DNA of 64,000 nt, taken from Clostridium simiarum. Lineage in GTDB: Bacteria; Bacillota; Clostridia; Clostridiales; Clostridiaceae. A program made the position numbers and the translations under genes. The notes beneath the pieces were generated by a model, which did no database searches, was not told the DNA's origin, and worked only from the letters and a program-made list of their open reading frames with translations. This document shows, piece after piece, positions 16,643-25,566 of the stretch. The stretch lies in NCBI RefSeq assembly GCF_018919175.1, contig NZ_JAHLQL010000001.1, positions 1 through 64,000 on the forward strand, written 5' to 3'. Position 1 is the first letter of the stretch. The number at the start of each line of letters is the position of its first letter.

Positions 16643-17221
16643 GTGGCAAGAGTTTATGGAATTAGAAAGCGATTAGAACAAAATAATATTGACAAAAAAC
16701 TTATAAGGGAAATTATTGGAAACGAAGATTTAGTAGAAGTCATTACACGGATGGAAACTTTACTTGATTCTGATATGATGTATGAAATTCTAGATTCTTG
16801 TGCCTGTTTGGGCGGCAAAGAATATCTAAAAAAATGTGAAAAAATCGGTAAAAAATTGACTGGCAAATCATTAAATGAAAAAATACTCCATCTCAATAGT
16901 AAGATCTTTGCTTCCGAAAGTGTGGCCTTAAATAATGACGGTACTTTGAATGCGGTAATGGTTTATAAAAACAATGATAAGTATTCATGCGTTTGTTCAG
17001 CCAACGTTTGTAAAGATGTGAAAGTTTCAGACCTTGCTCTATCAAAAAGCAATTCTGATGACCGTGATATGCCTTTATCATACTGTTTATGTTGTGCTGG
17101 GTCATTTCGCCGCCATTTACAATTAATGTTGGATGTTAAACTGAAAACAAAGAAAATTATTTCGTCTCCGATTAACAGTGGAGGTGAAAAACCATGTGAA
17201 TTTGTTTTTGAGTTTAATTGA
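16643..17221 (+). CDS. Cys-rich protein of unknown function (DUF6144-like)
   Basis: This 192-residue protein has conserved-looking cysteines in DSCACLGG (about 57-63), KYSCVCSANVCKD, LSYCLCCAGSFRRHLQ and the terminal KPCEFVFEFN. The final part resembles the predicted L-2-amino-thiazoline-carboxylate-hydrolase-like/DUF6144 proteins, an assignment from memory. The cysteines suggest metal binding or a redox-active site. The GTG start follows GGGGGGAAATAAA; an upstream ATG has no such site. Confidence 0.65.
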   Translation: MARVYGIRKRLEQNNIDKKLIREIIGNEDLVEVITRMETLLDSDMMYEILDSCACLGGKEYLKKCEKIGKKLTGKSLNEKILHLNSKIFASESVALNNDGTLNAVMVYKNNDKYSCVCSANVCKDVKVSDLALSKSNSDDRDMPLSYCLCCAGSFRRHLQLMLDVKLKTKKIISSPINSGGEKPCEFVFEFN

Positions 17222-17349
17222 TACAGTTTCCACTAATAAACATAATTAGAAGTTATTTTACTTCGCAATGTTTCAAAATAGACGAATCAGCAATAAAAAA
17301 CAAATATTTTTTATGTCGCAATTCATATTAATTAAGAAGGAGAAAAAAT

Positions 17350-17484
17350 ATGAAAATAAAATTGATGTCTATTGAGGATTATGATAGTGTATATCAATTA
17401 TGGATAAATATTGAAGGAATGTGTATACAAGGATATTATGCGTGGGATGTGGAGCGAAATTCTACCAAATTTGTAGTTAGTTGA
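17350..17484 (+). pseudogene. Truncated GNAT N-terminal fragment
   Basis: After AAGAAGGAG an ATG opens MKIKLMSIEDYDSVYQLWIN, the start of a GNAT of the kind beginning M.I.LM...DYD.VY.LW. The frame ends after 44 codons in VERNSTKFVVS. Bases 17,423-17,476 duplicate 15,585-15,638 with one mismatch. The acetyl-CoA-binding half is gone. Confidence 0.7.
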
Positions 17485-17547
17485 AGGAAGTCTTTAAATA
17501 TAAAAATTATATATGTTTATTTTTTATAAAAAATTAATATAATATTA

Positions 17548-17765
17548 TTAAGGAAACTCCACAGGCAAGCTGCGGAGTACAGAATTCTAAAGAAACAAGT
17601 TTCTAAGAATTCTAGTAAGAAATGGAGATAATAAAAAAGTAGGGTGGTCCACACTCTACTGATATACAATTCTAGTTGCTTAGGCAACTGGTATCAGTAT
17701 ATTTTATAGGAATAAAAAATAGTAGCATCCAATTGCCAGTGGGGGTTACTATTTTTTTGATATTT
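17548..17765 (+). ncRNA. Candidate structured RNA with terminator (possible antitoxin RNA)
   Basis: Consecutive hairpins on the plus strand: ACTCCACAG/CTGCGGAGT; AGAATTCT..AGAAAC/GTTTCT.AGAATTCT; an AGTAG.../CTACT stem; ACTGATA/TATCAGT enclosing GTTGC/GCAAC; and a final AATAGTA.../TTACTATT stem followed by TTTTTTT. The last hairpin overlaps the 3' end of the opposing 27-codon gene. The arrangement resembles antitoxin RNAs of type I systems. No known riboswitch motif was recognised, and transcription is inferred. Confidence 0.45.
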
Positions 17766-17832
17766 TATCTATAAGTAACAGTATAAATGTTAATAGTGCT
17801 AATAAAAACAAACCACCAGTAAATAGTAACAT
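17749..17832 (-). CDS. Hol-Tox-like small hydrophobic peptide, candidate type I toxin
   Basis: This 27-residue peptide starts MLLFTGGLFLLALLTFILLL and ends IDKISKK: one membrane helix with a charged tail. Codons just before the ATG would read E-V-L, as in longer putative holin-like toxins, but a stop lies one codon further up. An AAGAGG site lies five bases before the ATG. Family resemblance to Hol-Tox/TxpA-type peptides is by pattern. Its stop codon lies inside the terminator of the opposing structured RNA, the usual convergent layout of type I toxin-antitoxin pairs. Confidence 0.6.
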   Translation of the reverse strand: MLLFTGGLFLLALLTFILLLIDKISKK

Positions 17833-18050
17833 TAAAACCTCTTATGTAAAATATATATAGAAAAATAAAATGGAAAAACCTCATTTAGAGTAGTTACGGA
17901 GAACCGTATATGTGCAGAACCAAAATAATTAGAAAAAATTAATCTGTAACATAAGGAAAGGATATAAAAGTATTATTAACTTATGTTATAATTATGTTAG
18001 TGAGTTATTGGAAATTTACTTAATAAATAGAAAGTTGTAGGGGGATTAAA

Positions 18051-18521
18051 ATGGGAATTTATGAAAAGGCTTTATATACTATGAATGAATTATTTGCAAA
18101 GGATTGTCATTTTGCAATGGCTACTGTGAAGGATAATACACCATCAGTTCGATTTGTTGATACTTTTTTTGAGGATGGTTCATTTTATGTAGTTACGTAC
18201 TCAAATTCACAAAAGGTTCGAGAATTAGAGGATAATAGTCAAGTTTCACTATGCAATGAATTTTATCGTTTCAGTGGTAATGCTTATAATATTGGACATC
18301 CATTATTATTAGAAAATACAGAGATAAGAGAAAAATTAATTAAAGTATTTGAACCATGGTATTTTGCACACAATAATGAAAATGATGAAAATATGTGTTA
18401 CGTAAAAATTGACCTTAAAGAAGGATTTTTCTATAAAGATGGAATAGGATATAAAGTAAATTTTCAACTAAAAGAGGCTAAAGAATTTCCCTTTGATTTG
18501 GATATTGAACCAGTAGTTTAA
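18051..18521 (+). CDS. Pyridoxamine 5'-phosphate oxidase-like flavin-binding protein
   Basis: This 156-residue protein has a split-barrel fold typical of PNPOx-like proteins: FAMATVKDNTPSVRFVDTFF and SFYVVTYSNSQKVRELEDNS. A C-terminal tail follows. Such proteins bind FMN, F420 or heme; the true PNPOx active site is not evident. The promoter is a TGTTATAAT at 17,984-17,992 and the RBS is TAGGGGG. It is followed after 14 bases by the SRPBCC gene, so the two form an operon. Confidence 0.85.
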   Translation: MGIYEKALYTMNELFAKDCHFAMATVKDNTPSVRFVDTFFEDGSFYVVTYSNSQKVRELEDNSQVSLCNEFYRFSGNAYNIGHPLLLENTEIREKLIKVFEPWYFAHNNENDENMCYVKIDLKEGFFYKDGIGYKVNFQLKEAKEFPFDLDIEPVV

Positions 18522-18535
18522 AAGGTGGATTAAGT

Positions 18536-18937
18536 ATGGCAGTTGCAAATATAAAACTTGAGTTAAATGGAGATATCCAAACTGTTTGGGGTATTGTTAC
18601 TTCTCTTGAAGATTATACATGGCGTTCTGATTTAAGTAAGGTTGAAGTTTTAGAGGCTGGAAAGAAATTTATAGAATATACAAAAAACGGATATTCAACC
18701 ACTTTTACTATTACTAAATTTGAACCTTTAAACAGATATGAGTTTGATATGGACAATGAAAATATGCATGGTAATTGGATAGGAGTGTTTTCAAAATCAA
18801 ATGGTAAAACCATCATTGACTTTACGGAAAATGTGACACCAAAGAAAATGATTATGAAACCTTTTGTAGGATTATATTTGAAAAAACAACAATCAACATA
18901 TGTAAGTGATTTAAAGAGATTATTGGAGGATATGTAA
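18536..18937 (+). CDS. SRPBCC (START-like) family protein
   Basis: This 133-residue protein has an SRPBCC helix-grip fold: LNGDIQTVWGIVTSLEDYTW at the start, the central YSTTFTITKFEPLNRYEFDM sheet and a long C-terminal helix with FVGLYLKKQQSTYVSDLKRL. The family binds hydrophobic ligands; the ligand is unknown. It is the second gene of a two-gene operon with the PNPOx-like gene. RBS AAAGGTGG. Confidence 0.82.
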   Translation: MAVANIKLELNGDIQTVWGIVTSLEDYTWRSDLSKVEVLEAGKKFIEYTKNGYSTTFTITKFEPLNRYEFDMDNENMHGNWIGVFSKSNGKTIIDFTENVTPKKMIMKPFVGLYLKKQQSTYVSDLKRLLEDM

Positions 18938-18991
18938 TTAATTACGAAGTAGAAATAAATAACATTGTTTTATTAAATACAATATAAATAA

Positions 18992-19023
18992 GCAGTTAGT
19001 AATATAATAAAGTTACTAACTGC
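18992..19023. terminator. Hairpin between convergent genes
   Basis: GCAGTTAGTAA pairs perfectly with TTACTAACTGC. It lies between the ends of the SRPBCC gene and the minus-strand DUF326 gene. There is no strong T-run on either side. Confidence 0.55.
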
Positions 19024-19095
19024 CATAGATTGTGGTAAATTCAATGAAAGCATATTTCCCTAAGAAAATAAAATTTACTAAATTATTAAAGAGTA

Positions 19096-19449
19096 TTACA
19101 TATCAGATATTTTTCTACATTCTTTAGCGCAAGCACTACATTCTTGTGCACATTTTTGGTAATGGTCATCTTTAAAGATTCCACATTCTTGTGCACATTT
19201 ATCACAAATGCTAGCACAGAATCTGCAATGTTCTTTTGCAAATTGATCATTGATGGACATAAGCTCTGCTAACATTTCACACATTTTTGCACATTCCATA
19301 AGGGTTTTCACCAAATTTCCTTTTGTGTTTAAATCAGGTTCATTAACACAGGCCTCAAAACATTCATAACAGACCTTTGCACATCTATTACATTCATCAA
19401 TACATCTTTGATAATTGTTTGTGGTCATAGTTGCTACTCTCATTTTCAC
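19096..19449 (-). CDS. Cys-rich four-helix bundle copper-binding-type protein (DUF326)
   Basis: This 117-residue protein has 17 cysteines in recurrent CxxxC and CxxC spacing (CIDECNRCAKVCYECFEAC at the start, CAQECSACAKEC at the end) and several histidines in the second half. This matches the DUF326/Csp group, in which cysteines line a four-helix bundle core and store Cu(I) in characterised members. No signal peptide, so it is probably cytosolic. RBS GGGGTG. The C-terminus ends KECRKISDM. Confidence 0.88.
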   Translation of the reverse strand: MKMRVATMTTNNYQRCIDECNRCAKVCYECFEACVNEPDLNTKGNLVKTLMECAKMCEMLAELMSINDQFAKEHCRFCASICDKCAQECGIFKDDHYQKCAQECSACAKECRKISDM

Positions 19450-19823
19450 ACCCCATTTTATAATTTTTTAAACTTTTATATTATATATTATATGTAAAAT
19501 TAAGGTAACATCAAAATCACCTTTTACTAAATAAACTAGTCATACTATATATTATGTGCAAAGTTAAATATTTCCATGATAAAGTTAAATGATAGATTTA
19601 AACTTTCACATAGGATATTTAAATAGTTATACTTTTATTCTATGAACTAAAAATTATAATTAGTCATTGACAGGAAGAAAATAAAATTGACTATATGTTA
19701 AATTACTATGATAATAAAGGAATGTTTCTTAATGAAAGTGATTAATTTGTTTTTAAAATAGTCGTAATATAATAGATAGACAATTGATTAAAGAGTTAAG
19801 AGAAATATTGGAGGTGGCTATAG
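19450..19823. other. Intergenic region between divergent genes
   Basis: It should hold promoters of the minus-strand DUF326 gene and the plus-strand sugar kinase. No clear operator, RNA or ORF was seen. Confidence 0.4.
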
Positions 19824-20729
19824 GTGATTTATACTATTACCTTTAACCCAGCTTTAGATTATGTAGTTAAGGTTGAGGATTTTAAGCTGGGAGATGTAAA
19901 TAGAACATGTTATGAACAGGTTTATGCAGGGGGAAAGGGAATTAATGTTTCTATGATTCTAAATAATTTAGATATAGAAAACATAGCTCTTGGATATATA
20001 GCGGGCTTTACAGGTGATGAAATAGAGAAAAGAGTTAAAGCCTTTGGATGTAAAACAGATTTCATTAAGTTAAATAGGGGCATATCTAGAATAAATATAA
20101 AGTTAAAATCAAGTGAGGAATCCGAGATAAATGGAAGAGGACCTGAGATATATAAGGAGGCACTGGACATATTATTTAATAAGCTAGGTGCTCTTAGAGA
20201 AGGGGACTTCTTAGTGCTTGCGGGAAGTATACCAAATACTCTTCCAAAGAATATTTATGAAAGTATAATGGAGAGACTTAAGGGAAAAAACATAAGATTT
20301 GTGGTAGATGCTACAGGAGAACTTTTATTAAATGTACTAAAATATAAGCCCTTTTTAATTAAGCCAAATCATCATGAGCTGGCAGAGTTGTTTAATGTAG
20401 AATTTAAAAATGAAGAGGAAATAATATATTACGGAAAAAAACTTCAGGAAATGGGCGGAGAGAATGTTCTTATTTCAATGGCTTCAAAGGGAGCCATATT
20501 TATAAGTTCTACAGGGGATGTAATAAGAAGTTATGCACCTAAGGGTGTGTTGAAAAATTCTGTAGGAGCTGGAGACTCTATGGTGGCAGGCTTTATAGCA
20601 GGATATTTAAAGAATAATAAACTAGAGGAAGCCTTTAAGATGGGAGTTGCTACAGGCAGTGCCAGTGCATTTTCAGAAGGTTTAGCTAAAAAGGAATTTA
20701 TAGAAGAATTATTAAAGCAAATTATATAA
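19824..20729 (+). CDS. pfkB: 1-phosphofructokinase/tagatose-6-phosphate kinase family (PfkB) protein
   Basis: This is a 301-residue PfkB sugar kinase. N-terminal MIYTITFNPALDYVVKVEDF and YAGGKGINVSMILNNL are typical of FruK/LacC. The C-terminal signature SVGAGDSMVAGFIAGYL carries the catalytic aspartate. FruK makes fructose-1,6-bisphosphate; LacC uses tagatose-6-phosphate. No PTS or DeoR-type regulator is adjacent, so the true substrate is open. The GTG start lies nine bases after GGAGG. Confidence 0.9.
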   Translation: MIYTITFNPALDYVVKVEDFKLGDVNRTCYEQVYAGGKGINVSMILNNLDIENIALGYIAGFTGDEIEKRVKAFGCKTDFIKLNRGISRINIKLKSSEESEINGRGPEIYKEALDILFNKLGALREGDFLVLAGSIPNTLPKNIYESIMERLKGKNIRFVVDATGELLLNVLKYKPFLIKPNHHELAELFNVEFKNEEEIIYYGKKLQEMGGENVLISMASKGAIFISSTGDVIRSYAPKGVLKNSVGAGDSMVAGFIAGYLKNNKLEEAFKMGVATGSASAFSEGLAKKEFIEELLKQII

Positions 20730-20766
20730 AAAATCGCCTTAGCTACATAAAAGGGAGATAATAATA

Positions 20767-20791
20767 ACTGGTGATGCCATGCACCACCAGT
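20767..20791. terminator. Hairpin between convergent genes
   Basis: ACTGGTGATG pairs with CACCACCAGT, with one mismatch. It is positioned between the ends of the sugar kinase and the NimA-like gene. The minus strand between it and the NimA-like stop reads open for about 50 codons (KRIIGSVGFTDPYFVDLILK), perhaps debris of another gene. Confidence 0.5.
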
Positions 20792-20907
20792 CATTATGTA
20801 TAACTTTCTTTAAAATAAGATCTACAAAGTAAGGGTCAGTAAAACCAACAGAACCTATTATCCTTTTATCATTATCTTTTTTAAATTCAGTACAGTAATC
20901 ACTTGAT

Positions 20908-21378
20908 CTATTTTAAATTTCCTTTAGCTGTTGCCCTATCAATAGTTATTTTTACAATATTAGTCTTTGAAGCTGCTCTATTTATATATTCTGATCCTTC
21001 TTTTTTAAATTCAGGAGAATATTTATCTATAAATGCCATAAGAGCTACTTTCTTTTCTTCTTCATCTGCTACAGTTGAAGCTTTTCCAAATACAATAACA
21101 CTTTCATATCTTGTGGTAAATTTTGCAGGTAAAACTTCTGTGTTTTGCACCACAGAAAAGGAAACCTTGTCACTAAATTTAATATTATCAAGTTTATGCC
21201 CTACTGAAGCACCATGAAAATATAGGGCATTGTTTATATACACATAGCTTAAAGGTGTAGCATAGGGATATTGATTTTCTCCTATGGTGGCTAGCACTCC
21301 GTACTCTCCTTCATTTAGTATTCTTTCTAAATGATGATCTTCTAATTGCCTTTTTGAATTTCTTAATTCTCTAAACAT
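20908..21378 (-). CDS. NimA-like pyridoxamine 5'-phosphate oxidase family protein
   Basis: This 156-residue split-barrel flavoprotein reads MFRELRNSKRQLEDHHLERI, then EGEYGVLATIGENQYPYATP, then HKLDNIKFSDKVSFSVV and TRYESVIVFGKASTV. This order is that of the Nim-type (5-nitroimidazole reductase-like) subgroup. Many members have unrelated roles, so resistance is not implied. RBS TAGGGGGG. It is monocistronic. Confidence 0.88.
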   Translation of the reverse strand: MFRELRNSKRQLEDHHLERILNEGEYGVLATIGENQYPYATPLSYVYINNALYFHGASVGHKLDNIKFSDKVSFSVVQNTEVLPAKFTTRYESVIVFGKASTVADEEEKKVALMAFIDKYSPEFKKEGSEYINRAASKTNIVKITIDRATAKGNLK

Positions 21379-21766
21379 AAGCCCCCCTAAATTAATTATA
21401 TTTTTTATAACCTATAACATATTATACCATAAATTTTTCAAAATAGTATATTTTATGTATCCACTGTACTTGAATAATCCATGAAAAATCATAGTTCAAT
21501 GCCCTTTTGCTAAGTAAAAGCCATAGAAATATTATACATACTTAATAAGATATTATTATTAAAATACATAGGAGTTTTTCAACTTTATTTTTTCTTTATT
21601 TTTACTTAATTAATTCTATAGCTTTCATAGTTATTGTTAAAAGTGTAGGCTAATAAGAAATTTTTATAAGCTTTAGTAGCAATAAGAAATTTTAAGAAAG
21701 CTACTTATATAAGGAGAAGAATGAAGCTTTTATAAATTTAGTAGCCAAAAGAAATGGAGTGAAATT
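21379..21766. other. Intergenic region between divergent genes
   Basis: It contains the promoters of the flanking genes. Near 21,713 an AAGGAGAAG site precedes a four-codon ATG frame (MKLL), and AATAAGAAATTTT occurs twice nearby. It may be a short leader for the ABC genes; nothing else was recognised. Confidence 0.4.
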
Positions 21767-22453
21767 ATGATAAGTATAAGAAATTTAAGTAGAGATTTTT
21801 ACAGTGGAGAGTTAAAGCAAACTGTACTGAAAAATATTAATTTAGAAATAGAAGGTGGAGATTTTTTAACTATTATGGGGCCCTCAGGTGGAGGGAAATC
21901 TACAATGCTGCATATAATGGCTCTTCTTATAGAGCCAACAACAGGGGAGGTTTATTACAACAATAATAAGCTGAATTTTAAGGATGAAAAGGCATTGGAC
22001 AACTATAGAAGAGATAATATAGGATTAATCTTTCAAAATTCTAATCTTATATCTTGCTTATCACCGCTGGAAAATCTAATTATAGCTATGAATAGTAAAG
22101 AAAGCTATAGCTCTAAAAAGAAGAAATGTAAAGAGCTTTTAGATAAAGTAGGACTTTCACATAAATATAATAGCAAGGTAAGCTCACTATCAGGTGGTGA
22201 AGCTCAAAGGGTTTCAGTAGTTAGAGCCCTTGTAAATAATCCTAAAGTAATATTATGTGATGAGCCAACAGGTGCATTAGATTCAGTGAATGGAAAGAAG
22301 GTTATTGAACTACTTATTAATATAAGAAAAGAGAGAAAATGCACTCTTATAATAGTTACTCATGATGAAAGCATAGGGGAACTTGGAGAGAGAAAAATCT
22401 ACTTGAAAGATGGTGAACTTCATGAGATGGATAGAAATATTCAAAATATATAA
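21767..22453 (+). CDS. ABC transporter ATP-binding protein (MacB/LolD type)
   Basis: This is a 228-residue ATPase. Walker A is GPSGGGKST (38-46), the signature is LSGGEAQRVSVVRAL, and Walker B is ILCDEPTGALD with the A-L-D D-loop. The Q-loop is FQNSNLISCLSPLEN. It is typical of MacB/LolD/BceA exporters paired with an FtsX-type permease. The permease begins inside its 3' end, so translation is coupled. A response regulator and a histidine kinase follow, the common clostridial layout for peptide-antibiotic or envelope-stress transporters. Confidence 0.93.
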   Translation: MISIRNLSRDFYSGELKQTVLKNINLEIEGGDFLTIMGPSGGGKSTMLHIMALLIEPTTGEVYYNNNKLNFKDEKALDNYRRDNIGLIFQNSNLISCLSPLENLIIAMNSKESYSSKKKKCKELLDKVGLSHKYNSKVSSLSGGEAQRVSVVRALVNNPKVILCDEPTGALDSVNGKKVIELLINIRKERKCTLIIVTHDESIGELGERKIYLKDGELHEMDRNIQNI

Positions 22454-24755
22454 CCTTAAGCTATTAAAAAAGGAAAGGCTGCTATTTCTCTTTACAACTT
22501 TATCAATATTAATTACCATAACTATTTCTCTAGTAATTCCACAGATAAATTTAGAGAATACAAGATATCTTGAAAATAATATAAGAAAAATAAATGGTGG
22601 GGATTTAAATATATCTTTAAGAGGGGAACAAACCAAGGAGTTTCAAGACAAAATTCAGGAACTTAAAACAAAGGGTTTAGAAATAAAAACTTCTAGTTTT
22701 AACACCTGCTACTATAAAAAACAGTCTAACAAAATTATAGGAACCATGGTTTCTGGAGATTATTCCTTAGAAAGGGATGAAATAATTCTTCAAAGTACAC
22801 TGGCAAATAGTTTAAATTTGAAAAAGGGTGATTTTGTTGAGCTAGATACCCTGGGAAGTGGAGTATTAAAATATAAAGTTAAAGATATTGAACCTATGTC
22901 TATGGGAGTAGATGCTGATGCAGAGCTTCTTGGCTATGGAAAGGTACAACAAAATGAAAAACTAAATATTAGTAAGGCTAGAAACATGATGTATATAAGT
23001 GGACAAGATGGAGAGATATTAAAAGAGGAATTAATGAAATATGATCATAGTAATATCTATACTTCCATAAAGGATAAAAAAAGTGGAATGGAAAGGCAAG
23101 TGGCTATTCAAAGTGCAGTTTTAGGAACTTTAAGTACAGTTGGGTATATTGTTTCAGCTTTAGCTATAATAAGTACAACCATAATGCTTATACTTAAAAG
23201 AAAAAGAGACATAGCTATTTTAAGAATGATATCAGTGAATATTAAGGATATAAAAAGAGCTTTAAATCTAGAGATTTCTTTATGGCTTGCGGTACCAATA
23301 TTTTTAGGAGGCCTCATAAGTTATAGGGTATCTAAATTTATTTTAAATTATGTTGGAATAGAAACAGGAAATATAACAATGGAAAATATATCACTAATAC
23401 TAAAGGGTGTTATTTTTAATATTATTATATTTTTCATGCTTATAAATATTGCACTTATGCTAATTAAAAGTATAAAGCCACTAGCTATAATTAGAGAAGA
23501 TGAGAAACTTATAAAGAAAAGTACTAAAAAAATAGTAATTATAACAAGTATTTGTTTACCATTATTTCTAGGAGCATATTCAATTTATTCTGGATCAATA
23601 GGAACCCTTGGAAGCAGCTTAATTATAATTCTTTTGATTATGATTTTTTTAGTCATAGTAGCATTAGTAGTGAAGTTGTTATCATTAATACATTTTAGAA
23701 ATTCAGTTTTAATGTACAGTATAAAGTCTATTAAAAACAACTTTTTCTCATTTATATTAGTTTTATTAAGCTTAACACTAACTTTGTGGTTTATATTAAT
23801 TGGATTTAGTCTTCAAGATTCTATAAAAGATAACTTTAATAATTCTCTAAGTAAAATATTGCCCTACAATTATATAGCAGAAAGCAAAGATAATGAAGGG
23901 TTAGAAAATATTTTGAATAATGAAAGTGATGTAGAAGCATATACTAAAACCTTTGGTATATCTGGAAAGGTACAAAATACTCTTAATAATAATATGTATA
24001 AATCAGTTAGCATAGATGAGGTTAATAAGGAAGATTACAATGTGAAATTTAAAATTAAAGAAGGTGAGGATCTTTTTCAGGGAGATAATGGCATAATTAT
24101 AAGTAGTGAGATGAAAGAGAAAAATAACTTGGAAATAGGAGATATGCTTTCTGTTGAAACAAAAAAGGGAACTTTTCAGTATAAAATAAAGGGAGTATAT
24201 GATTGTGGGGGTATAAATTCTCTTAGTATACTAAAAGAGAAGGTAGAAATTGGTGAAAGTATAAACTATATGGTTAAATCTAAAAGTGATAAGTTTATAG
24301 ACAAATTAAAAGACAGTACAGTTATAAATATTAATTCAATAGGTGAAAGTTTAAGTTCAGGACTTGGAAAGTTTTTGAAGATATTTAGAATACTCTCTGT
24401 AATATGTGTTTTATCAACAGTTTTATTTAATATAAATATGCTTTATATGAATTACAGCCAAGGAGAAAAGGATGATGAGATAATAAGAGCCTTAGGACTT
24501 GGAAATAGCTTTTTGCTTAAATCTCAAGGGGTTAAAATTTTCTTCTTTATAATACTTAGTTCAGCTTTATTCTTAGGAGTATATTATTTAAGCATTCAAT
24601 TATTTATTTCAGCTATGTTTAAAAGTAATGTAGAAGTAGGATTAATCACTGTAGGTATAACTTTAATTAATGCCTTTGTGCTTTCTTTAATAGCTTTTAA
24701 TTTGCCTATTAGAAATATAATAAATAAGAGAGATATTAATTTGCTTAGGGAATAG
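22422..24755 (+). CDS. FtsX-type ABC transporter permease
   Basis: This large permease has about 777 residues: one N-terminal helix, a long extracytoplasmic domain (about 40-230), three helices with the FtsX core near 235-350, four further helices, a second exposed domain and three C-terminal helices, i.e. two FtsX halves. Two ATG codons (22,410 and this one) lie within the ATPase gene; neither has a strong site, as expected for coupled translation. The transported compound is unknown. Confidence 0.9.
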   Translation: MRWIEIFKIYNLKLLKKERLLFLFTTLSILITITISLVIPQINLENTRYLENNIRKINGGDLNISLRGEQTKEFQDKIQELKTKGLEIKTSSFNTCYYKKQSNKIIGTMVSGDYSLERDEIILQSTLANSLNLKKGDFVELDTLGSGVLKYKVKDIEPMSMGVDADAELLGYGKVQQNEKLNISKARNMMYISGQDGEILKEELMKYDHSNIYTSIKDKKSGMERQVAIQSAVLGTLSTVGYIVSALAIISTTIMLILKRKRDIAILRMISVNIKDIKRALNLEISLWLAVPIFLGGLISYRVSKFILNYVGIETGNITMENISLILKGVIFNIIIFFMLINIALMLIKSIKPLAIIREDEKLIKKSTKKIVIITSICLPLFLGAYSIYSGSIGTLGSSLIIILLIMIFLVIVALVVKLLSLIHFRNSVLMYSIKSIKNNFFSFILVLLSLTLTLWFILIGFSLQDSIKDNFNNSLSKILPYNYIAESKDNEGLENILNNESDVEAYTKTFGISGKVQNTLNNNMYKSVSIDEVNKEDYNVKFKIKEGEDLFQGDNGIIISSEMKEKNNLEIGDMLSVETKKGTFQYKIKGVYDCGGINSLSILKEKVEIGESINYMVKSKSDKFIDKLKDSTVININSIGESLSSGLGKFLKIFRILSVICVLSTVLFNINMLYMNYSQGEKDDEIIRALGLGNSFLLKSQGVKIFFFIILSSALFLGVYYLSIQLFISAMFKSNVEVGLITVGITLINAFVLSLIAFNLPIRNIINKRDINLLRE

Positions 24756-24809
24756 AACTAATATTATAATTATATATAGTAATTTAAGGATTATGTTGGT
24801 AAAAAATAA

Positions 24810-24849
24810 AGGTCTATTCAAGGGTAAAATATTATTTTTGAATAGGCCT
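24810..24849 (+). terminator. Hairpin between permease and response regulator
   Basis: AGGTCTATTCAA pairs with TTGAATAGGCCT (one G-T pair). No clear T-run follows. It may partly terminate the transporter transcript or stabilise its 3' end. Confidence 0.5.
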
Positions 24850-24876
24850 ATTACTAAATAGAGATAGGAGAACATT

Positions 24877-25566
24877 ATGTGTGAAAGACTTTTAGTGGTG
24901 GAAGACGATAGCGATATAGCTTTAATGCTTAAGGAGTATTTAAGTAAAGAGGGGTATGAGGTTTTAACTGCAAATAATGGACAAGAAGCATTAAAGATTT
25001 TAGGAGAAAATCACATTGACCTTATACTTTTGGATGTAATGATGCCAATTATGGATGGTCATGAAACTCTTTCTAAAATAAGAGAGTTTTCCAATGTTCC
25101 AGTTATAATGTTAACAGCAAAGGGGCAACAATTTGATAAGGTTATAGGGTTTAAAAAAGGCTGTGATGATTATATAGTTAAACCCTTTGATTTAATAGAG
25201 CTAACTCTTAGAATTAAAGCAATACTAAGAAGAGGAAATATTAATATAGTTTCAAATGATTCAGTAAAAGTGTATAAGGATTTAAAGATAAACAAAGAAG
25301 AGTATAGTGTTATAAAATCAGGAATAGACCTAAAGCTTACAAAAAAGGAATTTGATATATTGGCACTTCTGGTATGGAATCCAGGGCGGATATATAGCCC
25401 TAAAATGTTGTATGAACAGATTTGGAATGAACCATATTTAGATAATGATAATTCTATAATAACTCATATGAGAAATTTAAGAGAAAAAATAGGAGATAGA
25501 GTAAAAGAAGGAATATACATTAAGACTATATGGGGAGTTGGATATAAAGTTGAAAAAGATAGTTAA
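24877..25566 (+). CDS. OmpR/PhoB family response regulator
   Basis: This 229-residue regulator has a receiver domain with acidic pocket D10-D11, phosphoacceptor D53 (LILLDVMMP), the switch region VIMLTAKG and conserved lysine in IVKPFD. It is followed by a winged-helix DNA-binding domain (KLTKKEFDILALLVWNPGRI ... IKTIWGVGYKVE). RBS ATAGGAGAA. Its 3' end overlaps the histidine kinase start. It probably controls the ABC transporter just upstream. Confidence 0.94.
   Translation: MCERLLVVEDDSDIALMLKEYLSKEGYEVLTANNGQEALKILGENHIDLILLDVMMPIMDGHETLSKIREFSNVPVIMLTAKGQQFDKVIGFKKGCDDYIVKPFDLIELTLRIKAILRRGNINIVSNDSVKVYKDLKINKEEYSVIKSGIDLKLTKKEFDILALLVWNPGRIYSPKMLYEQIWNEPYLDNDNSIITHMRNLREKIGDRVKEGIYIKTIWGVGYKVEKDS

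Noticed and set aside
17630..17665. T-box riboswitch (GGGTGGTCC stretch)
   Set aside because: It lacks the full antiterminator consensus, specifier loop and a downstream tRNA-related gene.
20903..21217. Plus-strand ORF of about 104 codons
   Set aside because: Entirely antisense to the NimA-like gene, which has clear family motifs.
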